DNA of 43,641 bases, taken from NCBI GenBank assembly GCA_013388755.1, contig JACAEQ010000132.1, positions 1 to 43,641 of the forward strand. The letters run 5' to 3'. Positions 16,350 through 25,950 of the stretch are shown in pieces. Both the position numbers and the translations under genes were made by a program. Source of the stretch: Chloroflexota bacterium. Its GTDB lineage: Bacteria; Chloroflexota; Chloroflexia; Chloroflexales; Roseiflexaceae. The notes below the pieces were generated by a model, which was not told where the DNA came from, ran no database searches, and saw only the letters and a list, made by a program, of their open reading frames with translations. Within the stretch, counting starts at the first letter, position 1. Each line of letters begins with the position of its first letter.

Positions 16350-19028
16350 TTACTGGCTCAGCCGATCCAGTTCCTGCTGCGCGAACTGGTTGCCCTTCTC
16401 GACCGCGGTACGGTAGGCGTTTCTGGCTTCGTCCACGCGACCAAGTTGTTCCAGGCTCAGGCCGAGCCAGTAGTAATTGCCCCCATCGTTCGGTGCAAGG
16501 TCAATGGCGCGACGAAAACCCGCCTCGGCATCGGCGTAGCGTTCCATGTTGTAATAGGTCCAGCCGAGGCCGAAATGCGCGTCGGCCTGGTCATCTTTAA
16601 TCGAGAGTGAGCGCTGCAGCGTGTCGAGCGCATCGTCGTAGCTTCCCAGGGCGCACTGCGTCCAGCCGAGGCCAGTGATTGCGCTCACGAATCGATCGTT
16701 CTGGTCGAGTGCCTGCTGGAAATGGGTCTCCGCCGCCTGATACGCCGCACTCTGCGCCTCGCTACCGCTTTCCTGGGCAAATGCCTTGTTCATGTGCGCC
16801 CAGCCCAGGCTGGCAAAGATGGTCGGATCATAGGGCGCGACTTCGGCGGCCTGTTCAAGCGCCGCAATCGCACCGTCGTAGTCGGGTGGCGTCTGCGCCT
16901 GCAACGCACGACCCTTGCCGATATACGCATCCGTGTCCTGTGGATTGAGGGCGATCGCCTTATCAAATTCGCCGATGGCGCCGGCATAATCTTCAAGATA
17001 GTAGAGGTTCCAGCCGAGGCCGGCATGGGCGTGACCATACTCCGGATCGGCTTCCTGTGCACGCTCGAACTGCTGGCGCGCCAGTTCGAGCAGCCGCTCC
17101 ATATCCTGCCGGCTGCCGCGTGTGCTGGCGCTGGCCCCCTGGTCGTTGTAGAAATAGCCAAGGTTGGAATGGAACACGGCGATCTGGCCCTGCAACCCGA
17201 TCGCGCGGTTGAACTCGTCGCCGCCGCGCGCGACCATTGACTGGTCATTGCTGAAGAGGTACTGGTACCAGTACACCACGCCACGCGCATTGTGCGCCAG
17301 CGCCTGGAGCAGGTTCTCGCGGCCATTGGCGAGATCGATCGCCTTCTCGGCGTCGCTCACGGCCTCGTCGAGCATGGCTGCGTCGGCATCTTTCAGCGCC
17401 CGGTCCGCCTTGATGACCGACCGCGATGCGTACCCCGAAGGATGTTGCGGATCGGCGGCGACGGCGGCATCGGCGGCATCGAGCGCCTCGTTGTACTTGC
17501 CCTGGTTATGCAACGACTCGGCGAGTACGGCATGCGCCAGCACCGCCCCCTTGTCGGCCCCTATGGCGGTGCGCGCCGCCTCCTCGGCTTCCGTATAACG
17601 GTCGCGCATCTGGTAGATCAGCGCCAGGCGAGTATGCGCCTCGGCATTGTTGGCGTCGAGTTCCAGAACCTCACGGTAGGCGGCGATTGCCTGGTCGACG
17701 TTCCCGTGCTGAGCAAATGCCTGGTGCGCACGCGCGAGCGCAGCATCAGGCGCCTGCCCGCCATTACCAGACGGCCTCAGCGCCATAAAGGCGACGGCAG
17801 CGATCAGGAGCGCCACGGCGACTGCACCGATCACCAGGCCGGAACCGCCACGCTTCTTGGCCGGTGCAGAGGTTGTGGCGACAGCAGGCGTTCCTGCGGC
17901 ATACTGCGTGGCCGGCACGCCCTGTGGCGGCGAACTCGGGGGGGGGGTGGCCGGCGGCAACCCGAAGCCCGGCTGCGATGATACGACCGTCGGAATGCCA
18001 GACGGTGGCGATGCCTGGGGCGGCGCCTGATCACGCTGGGTTGGCATGCCATATGCCGGTGATGGAGGCGGCGTCTGCAAGCGGGGTGCAGGCGTACCCG
18101 CAACGGGTGACGGCGGCGTTGTACGCACATACGACAGCGGGGTCCCGGCTGGTGGCGAGACGGGTCGCGCCACACTGGCAAGGTTTGCCGAACCAAGGCC
18201 GGCCGCATGCTTCAACGCCGTCACCAGTTCGCCGGCGCTCGCGTAGCGCGCCTCAGGCTTACGGGCCAGCGAACGCATGATCACATCCTCGACCGGTAAT
18301 GGTAGATCACCACGATAATCGCGCGGCGGCGTTGGCGCCTGCTGAAGGCGCGCCACCAGCATGGCCAGTGGCGTATCGGCCTTGAACGGCATGTGACCGG
18401 TGAGCATTTCATACAGAACCACGCCGAGCGCATAGATGTCGGTGGCCGGGCCGACATTCGGCAGCCCTTGCGCCTGCTCCGGCGACATATACTCCGGCGT
18501 GCCCATGACCGTGCCGGCGACGGTCAGGCCGCCACCGCCGGCAGTGCCGCGCGCCAGGCCAAAATCGGTCAGGTACACCCAGCCGCCGCGGTCGAGCATC
18601 ATGTTCGATGGCTTGATGTCGCGGTGGATAACGCCGCGGCTATGGGCATAATCAAGCGCTCCGGCAACCTGCTCGATCAGCGCCGCAGCTTCCGCAATCG
18701 GCAGGGCGCCACGCTCGTGAATAATCTCTTTCAGCGTACGCCCGTCGATGAACTTCATCGCGATATAGTGTAGCCCTTCGGCTTCATCAACGACATAGAT
18801 CGGGACGATGTTCGGATGCTCCAGCGCCGCAGCGCTATCGGCTTCCTGGCGGAAACGGGCGATGTAGGTGCGGTCAAGCCCAAGTTCAGGGGGCAGCACC
18901 TTGAGCGCCACAATCCGGTTGGGCGATGTCTGCCGCGCTTTGTAGACCACGGCCATGCCGCCGCGTCCCAGCTCGGCGAGGATCTCGAACCGACCAATGG
19001 TTCGACCGACAAGGTTTAACTCGGGCAT
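16350..19028 (-). CDS. Membrane Ser/Thr protein kinase with extracytoplasmic TPR repeats
   Basis: The 892-residue protein begins with a complete PknB-type kinase domain (about residues 10-275): GRGGMAVVYK P-loop, ALK lysine (K43), HRDIKPSN (D137), DFG (155-157) and SPE (182-184). A long Pro/Ser/Thr linker of TPPPSPxxGxP repeats follows (about 280-385), then one membrane helix (GLVIGAVAVALLIAAVAFMAL, near 393-415), then a C-terminal half made of TPR repeats. By topology the kinase is inside and the TPRs outside, so the TPRs probably bind an envelope ligand or partner; this is inference. The coding strand has a run of ten C within the linker (17938-17947), a possible slippage site. The esterase gene follows. 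Confidence 0.93.
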   Translation of the reverse strand: MPELNLVGRTIGRFEILAELGRGGMAVVYKARQTSPNRIVALKVLPPELGLDRTYIARFRQEADSAAALEHPNIVPIYVVDEAEGLHYIAMKFIDGRTLKEIIHERGALPIAEAAALIEQVAGALDYAHSRGVIHRDIKPSNMMLDRGGWVYLTDFGLARGTAGGGGLTVAGTVMGTPEYMSPEQAQGLPNVGPATDIYALGVVLYEMLTGHMPFKADTPLAMLVARLQQAPTPPRDYRGDLPLPVEDVIMRSLARKPEARYASAGELVTALKHAAGLGSANLASVARPVSPPAGTPLSYVRTTPPSPVAGTPAPRLQTPPPSPAYGMPTQRDQAPPQASPPSGIPTVVSSQPGFGLPPATPPPSSPPQGVPATQYAAGTPAVATTSAPAKKRGGSGLVIGAVAVALLIAAVAFMALRPSGNGGQAPDAALARAHQAFAQHGNVDQAIAAYREVLELDANNAEAHTRLALIYQMRDRYTEAEEAARTAIGADKGAVLAHAVLAESLHNQGKYNEALDAADAAVAADPQHPSGYASRSVIKADRALKDADAAMLDEAVSDAEKAIDLANGRENLLQALAHNARGVVYWYQYLFSNDQSMVARGGDEFNRAIGLQGQIAVFHSNLGYFYNDQGASASTRGSRQDMERLLELARQQFERAQEADPEYGHAHAGLGWNLYYLEDYAGAIGEFDKAIALNPQDTDAYIGKGRALQAQTPPDYDGAIAALEQAAEVAPYDPTIFASLGWAHMNKAFAQESGSEAQSAAYQAAETHFQQALDQNDRFVSAITGLGWTQCALGSYDDALDTLQRSLSIKDDQADAHFGLGWTYYNMERYADAEAGFRRAIDLAPNDGGNYYWLGLSLEQLGRVDEARNAYRTAVEKGNQFAQQELDRLSQ

Positions 19029-19110
19029 CGGCGTATCTTTCGCTCACAGATGCGTAGGTTCTGTTTATGAACCGAATGACGTGGTGGCGCAGATTCCGGG
19101 CCTGTCTACC

Positions 19111-19184
19111 GCGGCGAGCAGCAACCGCGATCCGCGGACGCGCCGCCGTTCCTGCACGCCGCGCGTCCCACCGGGGTGCAGGGC
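19111..19184. repeat. Dispersed repeat, family 2, copy 1
   Basis: Starts GCGGCGAGCAGCAACC and contains GCGCGCC-like, CCGCCGTTCC and CCGGGGTGCAGGG blocks in the same order as the copy at 20753-20825. It lies in the leader region of the kinase gene. Confidence 0.6.
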
Positions 19185-19237
19185 TGAGGAACCATCACGC
19201 GAGTCATCTATGAAGGCGGCCACGTAACTCGTGTTCA

Positions 19238-19265
19238 TTATAGATAACGCCGGCTCCTGACGCAA
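19238..19265 (-). promoter_or_regulatory. Possible promoter for the kinase-esterase unit
   Basis: A perfect TATAAT reads on the minus strand at 19243-19238, with TTGCGT 16 bp upstream (19265-19260). The leader would be about 205 nt and passes through the family 2 repeat. Confidence 0.4.
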
Positions 19266-19280
19266 TTGCACGCCTCGACG

Positions 19281-19405
19281 TACGTGTTCACACTTCTCGC
19301 CAGCATGTTGTTTTGCGTCGGCGGGGCGATGTGCTATAGCGCGTGCGTCCCGACCTGCCGCCGATTCGTTCTCCCGGGAGCTTCCTCCAGACCCCCGATC
19401 GTGAA
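19281..19405. repeat. Dispersed intergenic repeat, family 1, copy 3
   Basis: Contains TACGTGTTCACAC, CATGTTGTTTTGCGTCGGC, CCGCCGATTCGTTCTCC and CCCCCGATCGTGAA. It is one of the two best-preserved copies and has the opposite orientation to the copies at 15031 and 29912. Confidence 0.75.
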
Positions 19406-19584
19406 TAGTTGCGGCGCGACCGGTGGAGACCGCACTAGCCTGACGTATAATACCATCAAGCCGGACCGGACGGCGCCGCATCGTACACTTTCCGGAAGCG
19501 CCGTTCTGTATGACGTTCCGTCACACCCGTCTTTCCTTTACCCCTGCGCGCCACCGGTTTTACGATTCTGATTGGATTGAACTG

Positions 19585-20772
19585 ATGACCATTGAAGCCA
19601 CCCGGCGCTCACCAGCGGCCGGATTATTGATCGCCCCGAAGGCGTTCTATTTCTTCTGGTTTGTCGCACTGGGTACGTTCGGCCCATTTATCGTGCTTTA
19701 TTATCGTAACGTCGGGCTGGACCTGGCGCAGATCGGGTTGCTGCTATCGCTTGGCGGCATCCTGCAGGCGGCCGGCCCGCTGTGGGGTCTCCTGGCAGAT
19801 GCGTTACGCTTGCGGCGCATCCTGTTACCGATCGCGGTTGTGGGAACACTCATCCCGGCCGCGTTACTTGGCCAGGTGAGCGCATTCTGGCAGATCTTCA
19901 CGCTGACGACCATCATCAGTCTGTTCGCCATACCGATCACCCCGCTTGCCGATAGCGCCACGCTGGCTGCGCTCGGAAATGCGCGCGAGCGTTATGGCGC
20001 ACAGCGGGTGTGGGGGGCCGTCGGCTGGGGGCTGAGCACAGTGCTCTCCGGCTGGCTTATCCAACGGCTGGGGTTGAGCCTGATCTTCTGGGCATATCCG
20101 ATCGCTGGCGGCCTGGCGGCGCTGGCGGCTTTGGCAATGCCGCGAGCGGAACTGGCGACCGTCAACGTGGTGCCGGCGGGGCGCACGCTGTTGCGCGACC
20201 GGCGCTGGGCGCGCTTCCTGATCAGTGCGACACTGATTGGTTGTAGTGGGGCGCTGGTGCATGGATTCTTCTCGCTATACATGGAAGACCTGGGTGCCGG
20301 CGGTGAGCAGATTGGCCTGGCGTATACTATCGCCAGCATCAGCGAGTTACCGGTGATGGCACTCTCGGCCCTTGCGTTACGTCGCTGGGGCGCGCGCCCG
20401 CTCATGGTCACGGCCGGCCTGGCCTATGCGCTGCGCATGTTACTCTACTGGGTAGCGCCGTCGCCAGAGTGGGCGCTGGCGATCCAGTTGTTGCATGGCC
20501 TCTGCTTCGCTTCGTTGTGGACCGCGGGTGTGGTGGAGGCGCAACGCCTGGCGCCGCCGGGCCTGGAAGCGACAGCGCAGAGTCTGTTCGGCACGGCGGT
20601 GTTCGGCATCGCCGTCGCGCTGGCAAATGCCATCGGCGGCGTGATCTACCGCGACTACGGCTACGGCGCGCTGTTCGCCGCTGCAGCGTTTGCCGCGCTG
20701 GTTGGCGCCGGCGGCCTGGCGTTCGGCGCGCCTGAGGAGCGCGAACCATACAGCGGCGAGCAGCAACCATGA
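19585..20772 (+). CDS. Major facilitator superfamily transporter
   Basis: The 395-residue protein has about 12 hydrophobic helices. It begins FYFFWFVALGTFGPFIVLYY, with the loop GILQAAGPLWGLLADALRLRR carrying the MFS motif-A-like G-x3-D-x2-R-R pattern between helices 2 and 3. The overall look is of the MFS_1-like/nucleoside-sugar symporter group; the substrate is unknown. I start it at the ATG at 19585, because an upstream extension from 19510 is polar and lacks family character. The last codons and the stop lie inside a family 2 repeat, so the C-terminal tail (REPYSGEQQP) may have been supplied by the repeat. It is followed by a PfkB-type sugar kinase, consistent with sugar or nucleoside uptake and phosphorylation. 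Confidence 0.88.
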   Translation: MTIEATRRSPAAGLLIAPKAFYFFWFVALGTFGPFIVLYYRNVGLDLAQIGLLLSLGGILQAAGPLWGLLADALRLRRILLPIAVVGTLIPAALLGQVSAFWQIFTLTTIISLFAIPITPLADSATLAALGNARERYGAQRVWGAVGWGLSTVLSGWLIQRLGLSLIFWAYPIAGGLAALAALAMPRAELATVNVVPAGRTLLRDRRWARFLISATLIGCSGALVHGFFSLYMEDLGAGGEQIGLAYTIASISELPVMALSALALRRWGARPLMVTAGLAYALRMLLYWVAPSPEWALAIQLLHGLCFASLWTAGVVEAQRLAPPGLEATAQSLFGTAVFGIAVALANAIGGVIYRDYGYGALFAAAAFAALVGAGGLAFGAPEEREPYSGEQQP

Positions 20773-20825
20773 TCCGCAGGCGCGCCGCCGTTCCCGCTCA
20801 CCGCGCGCCCCGGTGGGGCGCAGGG
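20753..20825. repeat. Dispersed repeat, family 2, copy 2, overlapping the MFS gene end
   Basis: Matches 19111-19184 from GCGGCGAGCAGCAACC through CGCGCCGCCGTTCC to GGTGGGGCGCAGGG. Its first 20 bases encode the last residues and stop of the MFS gene. Confidence 0.65.
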
Positions 20826-20920
20826 TTGTTGTACGTTGCACAGGGGGCACCGGCATGGTAGCGACGCCTGCACGTCCAGGAAACGGGTAAACAGTGACAT
20901 GGTCTGCCATGCAACGAGCC

Positions 20921-21835
20921 ATGTATGACGTTCTGGTTCTCGGTGAACTGAATGCCGACCTGATCCTCAGTGGCGATGTTGCGCCGGCGTGGAGCCAGTC
21001 CGAAAAGCTGGTAGACGACGCGACCCTGGTGCTCGGCAGTTCGTCGGCGATCTTTGCATGCGGGGCAGCGCGCCTCGGCCTGAAGGTCGCCTTCGCCGGC
21101 GTGGTGGGTGACGATCCACTGGGGCGCTTCTGCCGCGAGCAACTCGCGGCGCATGGCGTTGACCCGGGAGCGGTAATGGTTGACCCGGCAACGCGCACCG
21201 GTATCACCGTGATATTGCAGCAGCCGGGCGACCGGGCGATGTTGACCTTTCCCGGCGCGATCGCCGCGCTCCATGCCGGCCTGATTGACCCGGCGCTGCT
21301 GCGCGCCGCGCGCCACCTGCATGCCGGCAGCTACTTCCTGCAGACGCGTCTGCAAGCCGATTTGCCCCGGCTGTTCGGCGTGGCGCGGGCGCGCGGCGCG
21401 ACAACCTCACTCGATACGAACTGGGATCCATCCGGGCGATGGGAAGGGCTGGATGCGCTCCTCGCCGTTACCGACATCCTGTTGCCGAACGAGCAGGAAG
21501 CCTGCGCGCTCGCCGGTGCGAACCACTGGGAAGATGCGCTGGCACACCTCGCGGCGCGTGTGCCGCTGGTAGCAATCAAGCGCGGCGCTGCCGGCGCCGT
21601 AGCCATGCGCGGCAGGGAACGCGCCGACGCGCTACCGCCGCGCGTGTCGTTTGTTGATGCGGTCGGCGCAGGCGACAGCTTCGATGCCGGGTTCATCTAT
21701 GGCGTGCTGGCGGGCTGGTCGTTGGAACGAACGTTGCGCCTCGCCACAGCATGCGGCGCGCTTTCGACGCGCGCCGCTGGCGGCACGGCAGCCCAGCCCA
21801 CGCTTGAAGAGGCCATGCGCCATGCAGGCATATGA
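20921..21835 (+). CDS. PfkB-family carbohydrate kinase
   Basis: The product (304 residues from the ATG at 20921) is a ribokinase-like sugar kinase. It starts MYDVLVLGELNADLIL, has the substrate-side GGAARLGL-like segment (FACGAARLGLKVAFAGVVGDD) and ends with the PfkB signature DAVGAGDSFDAGF near residue 246. The aspartate of GAGDSFDAG is the catalytic base, and the glycines form the anion hole for ATP. The sugar is not predictable, though 2-keto-3-deoxygluconate, ribose and fructose kinases share this fold. Starts at 20894 (GTG) and 20909 (ATG) are also possible; I prefer 20921 because family members begin at this MYDV-like strand. It follows the MFS gene on the same strand. Confidence 0.9.
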   Translation: MYDVLVLGELNADLILSGDVAPAWSQSEKLVDDATLVLGSSSAIFACGAARLGLKVAFAGVVGDDPLGRFCREQLAAHGVDPGAVMVDPATRTGITVILQQPGDRAMLTFPGAIAALHAGLIDPALLRAARHLHAGSYFLQTRLQADLPRLFGVARARGATTSLDTNWDPSGRWEGLDALLAVTDILLPNEQEACALAGANHWEDALAHLAARVPLVAIKRGAAGAVAMRGRERADALPPRVSFVDAVGAGDSFDAGFIYGVLAGWSLERTLRLATACGALSTRAAGGTAAQPTLEEAMRHAGI

Positions 21836-21838
21836 TAC

Positions 21839-23911
21839 TCAGCGCCAGGCGCGCGCGCGCGCCAGTTCGTCACCCAGCAATCCGAACAGTACGCCATCCG
21901 CGCCATGATCCTCAAAGCGCGCGCGTTCGAACCACTGGACCAGCAACAGTCTACCGTCGGGCAAGGTTTCAACCATCGGCTCGGAGATGGGCAGGCCGAA
22001 GAGCGCCAGGTTCTCCGCTTCCGATTTACCACGTCGCCGGTCGAACTCCAGCCCGCTGGCGCGCCAGGCGCTCAGGAACGGCTCACAGATACTGTGACCC
22101 GTTTCTGCAAAATAGCGGCAACCAGGCTGTGGTGCACCCTTTGGCAGCGTGAACCACTCGATGCCGCGCTCGCGCAGCATCATGTCGCCCAGGCGCGTCA
22201 ACTGCACATTGTAGGGCGGGCGGTTCCCTGGCCGCAACTCCAGCCGATGGCGCTCGAAATACTGCACGGTAACGTCGCGACCATCTTCGCCGCGTTCCAG
22301 AAACTCCTCACTGATCGGAAAGCCAAAGACGCGCAGGCCGCCCTGAGCGCGCCAGTAGGTCAGAAACGCGCCCCGAAGCGTGTGCCCGGTCTCCGGAAAG
22401 TAGACCACGCCACGCGGTGGCGGCGGTACTGGCACGAAGGCCGTGTTCGCGCCTGTGCCGCCGCCCGGGGCGAAATCAACTCGCGCAATGCTCAGCGCCG
22501 TACCGCTGACCGACGCCTGGCGCGGCTGCAGGTCACCTGCCGGGGTGCGCACAATCACAGTGTACTGGCCGGGTGGCAGGCCATCGAAGCGATAATACCC
22601 CGCGGCGTCTGGACGCGTCTCCTGGCCGCTGCTCAACACGACGGTCGCCTGATCGGGCGCCAGGCCGCCGACAACGCCCTCAATCCGCGAGCGTGCCAGC
22701 AAGCCAGGGTCGGCGGCGACCTGGAGCGCGCGAAACATGTTTAACCGCCCATACCCGTATGCCGGATCTTTTCCCGGTGCGCCACGGTCGTCAGCGCCGA
22801 GCATCAGCACTTCCGCAACCTGTTGTGCGCCCAGCTCTGGTCGTATCGTCCACACCAGTGCGGCGGCACCGGCAACGTGTGGGCACGCCGCCGACGTACC
22901 GTCGGCAGCGCCATAGGTATCGCCGGTGGTACGATTCCAGAGGGTGCTCCAGACGCCGGCTCCTGGCGCGGCAAGGTCAACAAAATCACCGGTGGTTGAA
23001 AAGCCGGTCACCGCATCATCCGGGCCGGTCGCCGACACGGCCAGCACGCCAGGATAGGCAGCCGGATAGTTGGGCAGGTTTCCTTCGGCCTGCCCGTTGC
23101 CCGAGGCGGCCACCAGCAATACGCCACGCTCGACGGCATAGGCTACGGCCTCACGCAGCACACGCGAGTCGTCGGGGCCACCCAGGCTCATGCTGATAAT
23201 GCGCGCACCTCGATCAACGGCGAAGCGGATTCCGGCGGCGATCGTCGCATCATTGCCGCGCCCGCGCCGGTTGAGCACTTTCACAGGCAGGATTCGGCAG
23301 CTCCAGCAGACACCCGCCACGCCGATGCCATTGTCGCCCGCAGCGGCAGCGACGCCGGCGGTATACGTTCCGTGACCATCGTCGTCGCGTGGATCGTCAT
23401 CCATGTTGACAAAATCGTAGCCGGGCAGAAGCCGGTCGCGCAGCTCGGGATGGGTCGGCGACACGCCGGTATCAAGGATCGCGATAACAAGGTCGCTGCC
23501 GGTGGTCACATCCCACGCTTCGAATGCCTGGAGGGTTGCAAGCGCCCACTGGCGCGCGGCGCTTTCATCACCGGGGACGCGCATCAGCCACCGTTCGCGG
23601 TTGGGTTCGGCATAGATCACACCGGGCAGCGCCGCCAGGCGTCTGCTAAGGGCGTGCGGGTCGATTCCTGGAGCAAGTTTGAGTACATAGGCGCCGCCAC
23701 CGATCGTGGTCATGCCACGTATACCGGAGCGCGTCAGGGCCATGCCGAGGGCCGAACCGTGCGTGCCAGAAGCGTATCGCCCGGCGAGACGCGGCCAGCC
23801 ATCGGCCAGGCGTAGCACCAGTTCAGCGGAGACTGCGCCGCCCGGGGCAGCAGCGGCAGGGAACGGCGTAAGCAGGGCGGCAATCAGAAGAACGAACAGA
23901 TAATGAACCAT
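21839..23911 (-). CDS. Secreted subtilisin-family (S8) serine protease with C-terminal repeats
   Basis: The 690-residue protein has a signal peptide (LFVLLIAALLTPFPAAAA, cleavage near residue 22) and a propeptide. Its S8 domain carries the full catalytic set: D147 in AILDTGV, H180 in DDGHGT, N272 in ASGNG and S340 in DGTSAACPHVAG. A carboxypeptidase-regulatory/Cna-B-like beta domain follows (EGVVGGLAPD...YYRFDGLPPGQYTVIV). The C-terminus has two copies of a module with YFPETGHTLRGAFL...GGLRVFGFPISEEF...YFERHRLE character, which recurs in secreted proteins of Chloroflexota and is probably wall- or surface-binding (inference). It is likely exported and self-processing. It converges with the sugar kinase gene, only three bases separating the two stops. 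Confidence 0.95.
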   Translation of the reverse strand: MVHYLFVLLIAALLTPFPAAAAPGGAVSAELVLRLADGWPRLAGRYASGTHGSALGMALTRSGIRGMTTIGGGAYVLKLAPGIDPHALSRRLAALPGVIYAEPNRERWLMRVPGDESAARQWALATLQAFEAWDVTTGSDLVIAILDTGVSPTHPELRDRLLPGYDFVNMDDDPRDDDGHGTYTAGVAAAAGDNGIGVAGVCWSCRILPVKVLNRRGRGNDATIAAGIRFAVDRGARIISMSLGGPDDSRVLREAVAYAVERGVLLVAASGNGQAEGNLPNYPAAYPGVLAVSATGPDDAVTGFSTTGDFVDLAAPGAGVWSTLWNRTTGDTYGAADGTSAACPHVAGAAALVWTIRPELGAQQVAEVLMLGADDRGAPGKDPAYGYGRLNMFRALQVAADPGLLARSRIEGVVGGLAPDQATVVLSSGQETRPDAAGYYRFDGLPPGQYTVIVRTPAGDLQPRQASVSGTALSIARVDFAPGGGTGANTAFVPVPPPPRGVVYFPETGHTLRGAFLTYWRAQGGLRVFGFPISEEFLERGEDGRDVTVQYFERHRLELRPGNRPPYNVQLTRLGDMMLRERGIEWFTLPKGAPQPGCRYFAETGHSICEPFLSAWRASGLEFDRRRGKSEAENLALFGLPISEPMVETLPDGRLLLVQWFERARFEDHGADGVLFGLLGDELARARAWR

Positions 23912-23941
23912 GCAGATCGAGCCTCTCTAGACGCACACTGC

Positions 23942-23947
23942 ATTATA
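23942..23947 (-). promoter_or_regulatory. -10-like box before the protease gene
   Basis: A perfect TATAAT reads on the minus strand about 30 bp before the protease start. No convincing -35 box is present. Confidence 0.3.
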
Positions 23948-24097
23948 CCCGGCAATGCATGGTTGCGGGAGCGTACGGAAACGACATCCTCCCGATCGTT
24001 TGTCGCAGCGTGGTACAATCAGCCGCATGGCATACGAGCAGACCGCGCGGTAACCTTCCGGATGCGCCGGTAAGCATACACACACTCTGGTGTTTTT

Positions 24098-25021
24098 ATG
24101 CGTGACCATACAATCCCGGATCTTTCGATCTATAACATCGACTCGCGCTGGCTGCGTGCCGGGCCATCCGATCGGCGATTACTCGTCGTCTATGCCCATC
24201 CCGACGATGAAAGTTTTGGCAATGCGGGAACGATTCTGCGCTACTCCAGTTCAGGGGTTGCGGTCCATTATGCCTGCGCCACGCGGGGTGAGGTCGGCCA
24301 GGTAGCGCCCGAATTCCTCGCAGGGTACGCCGATATTGGCACACTACGCACCGTTGAGCAGATGTGCGCGGCAGAAACGCTGGGACTGGCAGCGGTTCAC
24401 TTTCTTGGGCACCGCGACTCCGGTATGACCGGTTCACCCGACAATGAACATCCTGACGCGCTTATTCAGCAACCGCCAGCGCGCGTGGCCGGGCAGGTTG
24501 TCGCCATCATCCGGGCCGTGCGCCCGCAGGTTGTGGTCACGTTTGGCCCGTATGGCGGCTACGGCCATCCTGATCATATTGCGTGCCACCGTGCGGCGAC
24601 GGCCGCGTTCGAGGCTGCCGGCAACCACACCCTCTACCGTGAGCATTTCATGCACGGGCTGGAACCGTGGCAGCCACAACGGCTCTATTACGCGACCTTC
24701 AGCCGCCGCTTTCTCGCTGGCGTGATCATACTATTGCGGTTACTGGGGAAGGATCCGGGCCATTTCGGGCGCAATGGCGATATCGATCTGCTGCGTATCG
24801 CGCGAGAAGCGACGCCAGCAACAACGATTATTGAAACAATCGGCCGTGATGAGCAGCGGATACGCGCATGGGAATGCCACCGCAGCCAGAGCAATAGTAT
24901 GCCATGGATGCGTCGTCTGCCCGGGCCGATCCGCCGGCAACTCAATGGCACAGAGCAGTTTACCCGGGTTGTGCCTGCCTGGACGGGCGGCCCGCCAGAG
25001 CGGGACCTCTTTCCTTCGTGA
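24098..25021 (+). CDS. PIG-L/LmbE-family zinc deacetylase
   Basis: The 307-residue protein has the two PIG-L motifs: AHPDDE (H34, D36, D37) near the start and YGHPDH near residue 157. Together they bind zinc and supply the catalytic aspartate for N-deacetylation of an N-acetylglucosaminyl or related group. MshB and BshB (mycothiol and bacillithiol synthesis) and GlcNAc-PI deacetylase are family members; the substrate here cannot be told. No signal peptide is evident. The gene stands between the divergent protease gene and radC. Confidence 0.9.
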   Translation: MRDHTIPDLSIYNIDSRWLRAGPSDRRLLVVYAHPDDESFGNAGTILRYSSSGVAVHYACATRGEVGQVAPEFLAGYADIGTLRTVEQMCAAETLGLAAVHFLGHRDSGMTGSPDNEHPDALIQQPPARVAGQVVAIIRAVRPQVVVTFGPYGGYGHPDHIACHRAATAAFEAAGNHTLYREHFMHGLEPWQPQRLYYATFSRRFLAGVIILLRLLGKDPGHFGRNGDIDLLRIAREATPATTIIETIGRDEQRIRAWECHRSQSNSMPWMRRLPGPIRRQLNGTEQFTRVVPAWTGGPPERDLFPS

Positions 25022-25152
25022 TTCACTGGCAGCATAGCAGGTCCTCCTGGAAAACAGGACGTATGTTCCTTGCAGGCGCCGAGTCTGTTGCGAATCAGCG
25101 CTACTGGCAGATCGGTAGCACCTGTGGGGTCACAAAGCCACAGGAGCATCCC

Positions 25153-25854
25153 ATGTCTGAGTATCATGTTCGTATTTGTGAACTACCTGTCGCCGACAAG
25201 CCACGCGAACGCTTACGTGCCAGTGGCGCCACGGCGCTCGCCGACGCGGAGTTGCTGGCGATCCTGCTACGTGTCGGCATTGAGGGCCTGAATGCCATTC
25301 AGCTTGCCCAGCAGTTGCTGATCGAGTTCGGTGGGTGGCCCGGGTTGCAACGCGCCGGCTTTGAGGAACTGGCGCGGCGCCGTGGAATGGGCGCGGCAAA
25401 AACTGCGCAACTGAAGGCCGCCATCGAAATCGGCCGGCGCTTACTGCTTACGACCGGCGAGGAACGTTTTCAGATTCGTTCGCCAGGTGATGCCGCACAG
25501 CTCATGCAGATCGAAATGAGCCATCTTGATCAGGAACAACTCCGAGCGATCTGCCTCGATACGAAGAATCGCGTGCAGAAGATCCAGACGGTCTATGTCG
25601 GCAGCCTGAACACATCCATGGTCCGCATTGGGGAGGTCTTCAAAGAAGCCGTCCGGTTAAACTCGGCGGCAATCATCGTGGTGCATAACCATCCAAGCGG
25701 CGACCCTTCCCCGTCACCGGAGGATGTGCTGGTAACGCGCCAGATGATCGAAGCCGGCCGTTTGCTGGACATTGACCTGCTGGATCATCTGGTGATCGGC
25801 GCCGGGCGCTTCGTTTCCATGCGCGAGCGCGGGCTGGGTTTCGCAAAATCTTGA
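25153..25854 (+). CDS. radC: RadC-family JAB-domain protein
   Basis: The 233-residue product starts at an ATG preceded by CAGGAG. Residues 5-80 form the RadC N-terminal helix-hairpin-helix region ([38 protein letters not shown]). The C-terminal JAB/MPN domain has the metal site [16 protein letters not shown] near residue 177. RadC was once thought to be a repair protein; its biochemical role remains unsettled. Length and motifs are normal. Its stop codon sits inside the -35 box of the vanW promoter. Confidence 0.95.
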   Translation: MSEYHVRICELPVADKPRERLRASGATALADAELLAILLRVGIEGLNAIQLAQQLLIEFGGWPGLQRAGFEELARRRGMGAAKTAQLKAAIEIGRRLLLTTGEERFQIRSPGDAAQLMQIEMSHLDQEQLRAICLDTKNRVQKIQTVYVGSLNTSMVRIGEVFKEAVRLNSAAIIVVHNHPSGDPSPSPEDVLVTRQMIEAGRLLDIDLLDHLVIGAGRFVSMRERGLGFAKS

Positions 25855-25879
25855 CAGCCACATGGAGACGTGATACGCT
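25851..25879 (+). promoter_or_regulatory. Promoter for vanW
   Basis: A perfect TTGACA (25851-25856), overlapping the radC stop TGA, is followed after 17 bp by TACGCT (25874-25879) with an upstream TGA that makes an extended -10. The predicted leader is about 65 nt. Confidence 0.55.
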
Positions 25880-25950
25880 TTACACGCTTCACCGCCGGAT
25901 CCTGTTCCAATACGAGATTCAGCGTCCATTGCGTCGCCTGAGTTGCTGCC

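Noticed and set aside
24014-24019. TACAAT as a promoter for the PIG-L gene
   Set aside because: No -35-like sequence occurs at 16-18 bp upstream.
25057-25068. GGAC-N4-GTTC upstream of radC, resembling a weak SOS box
   Set aside because: One base deviates from the GAAC-N4-GTTC core and no aligned promoter was found; radC is not a standard LexA target.
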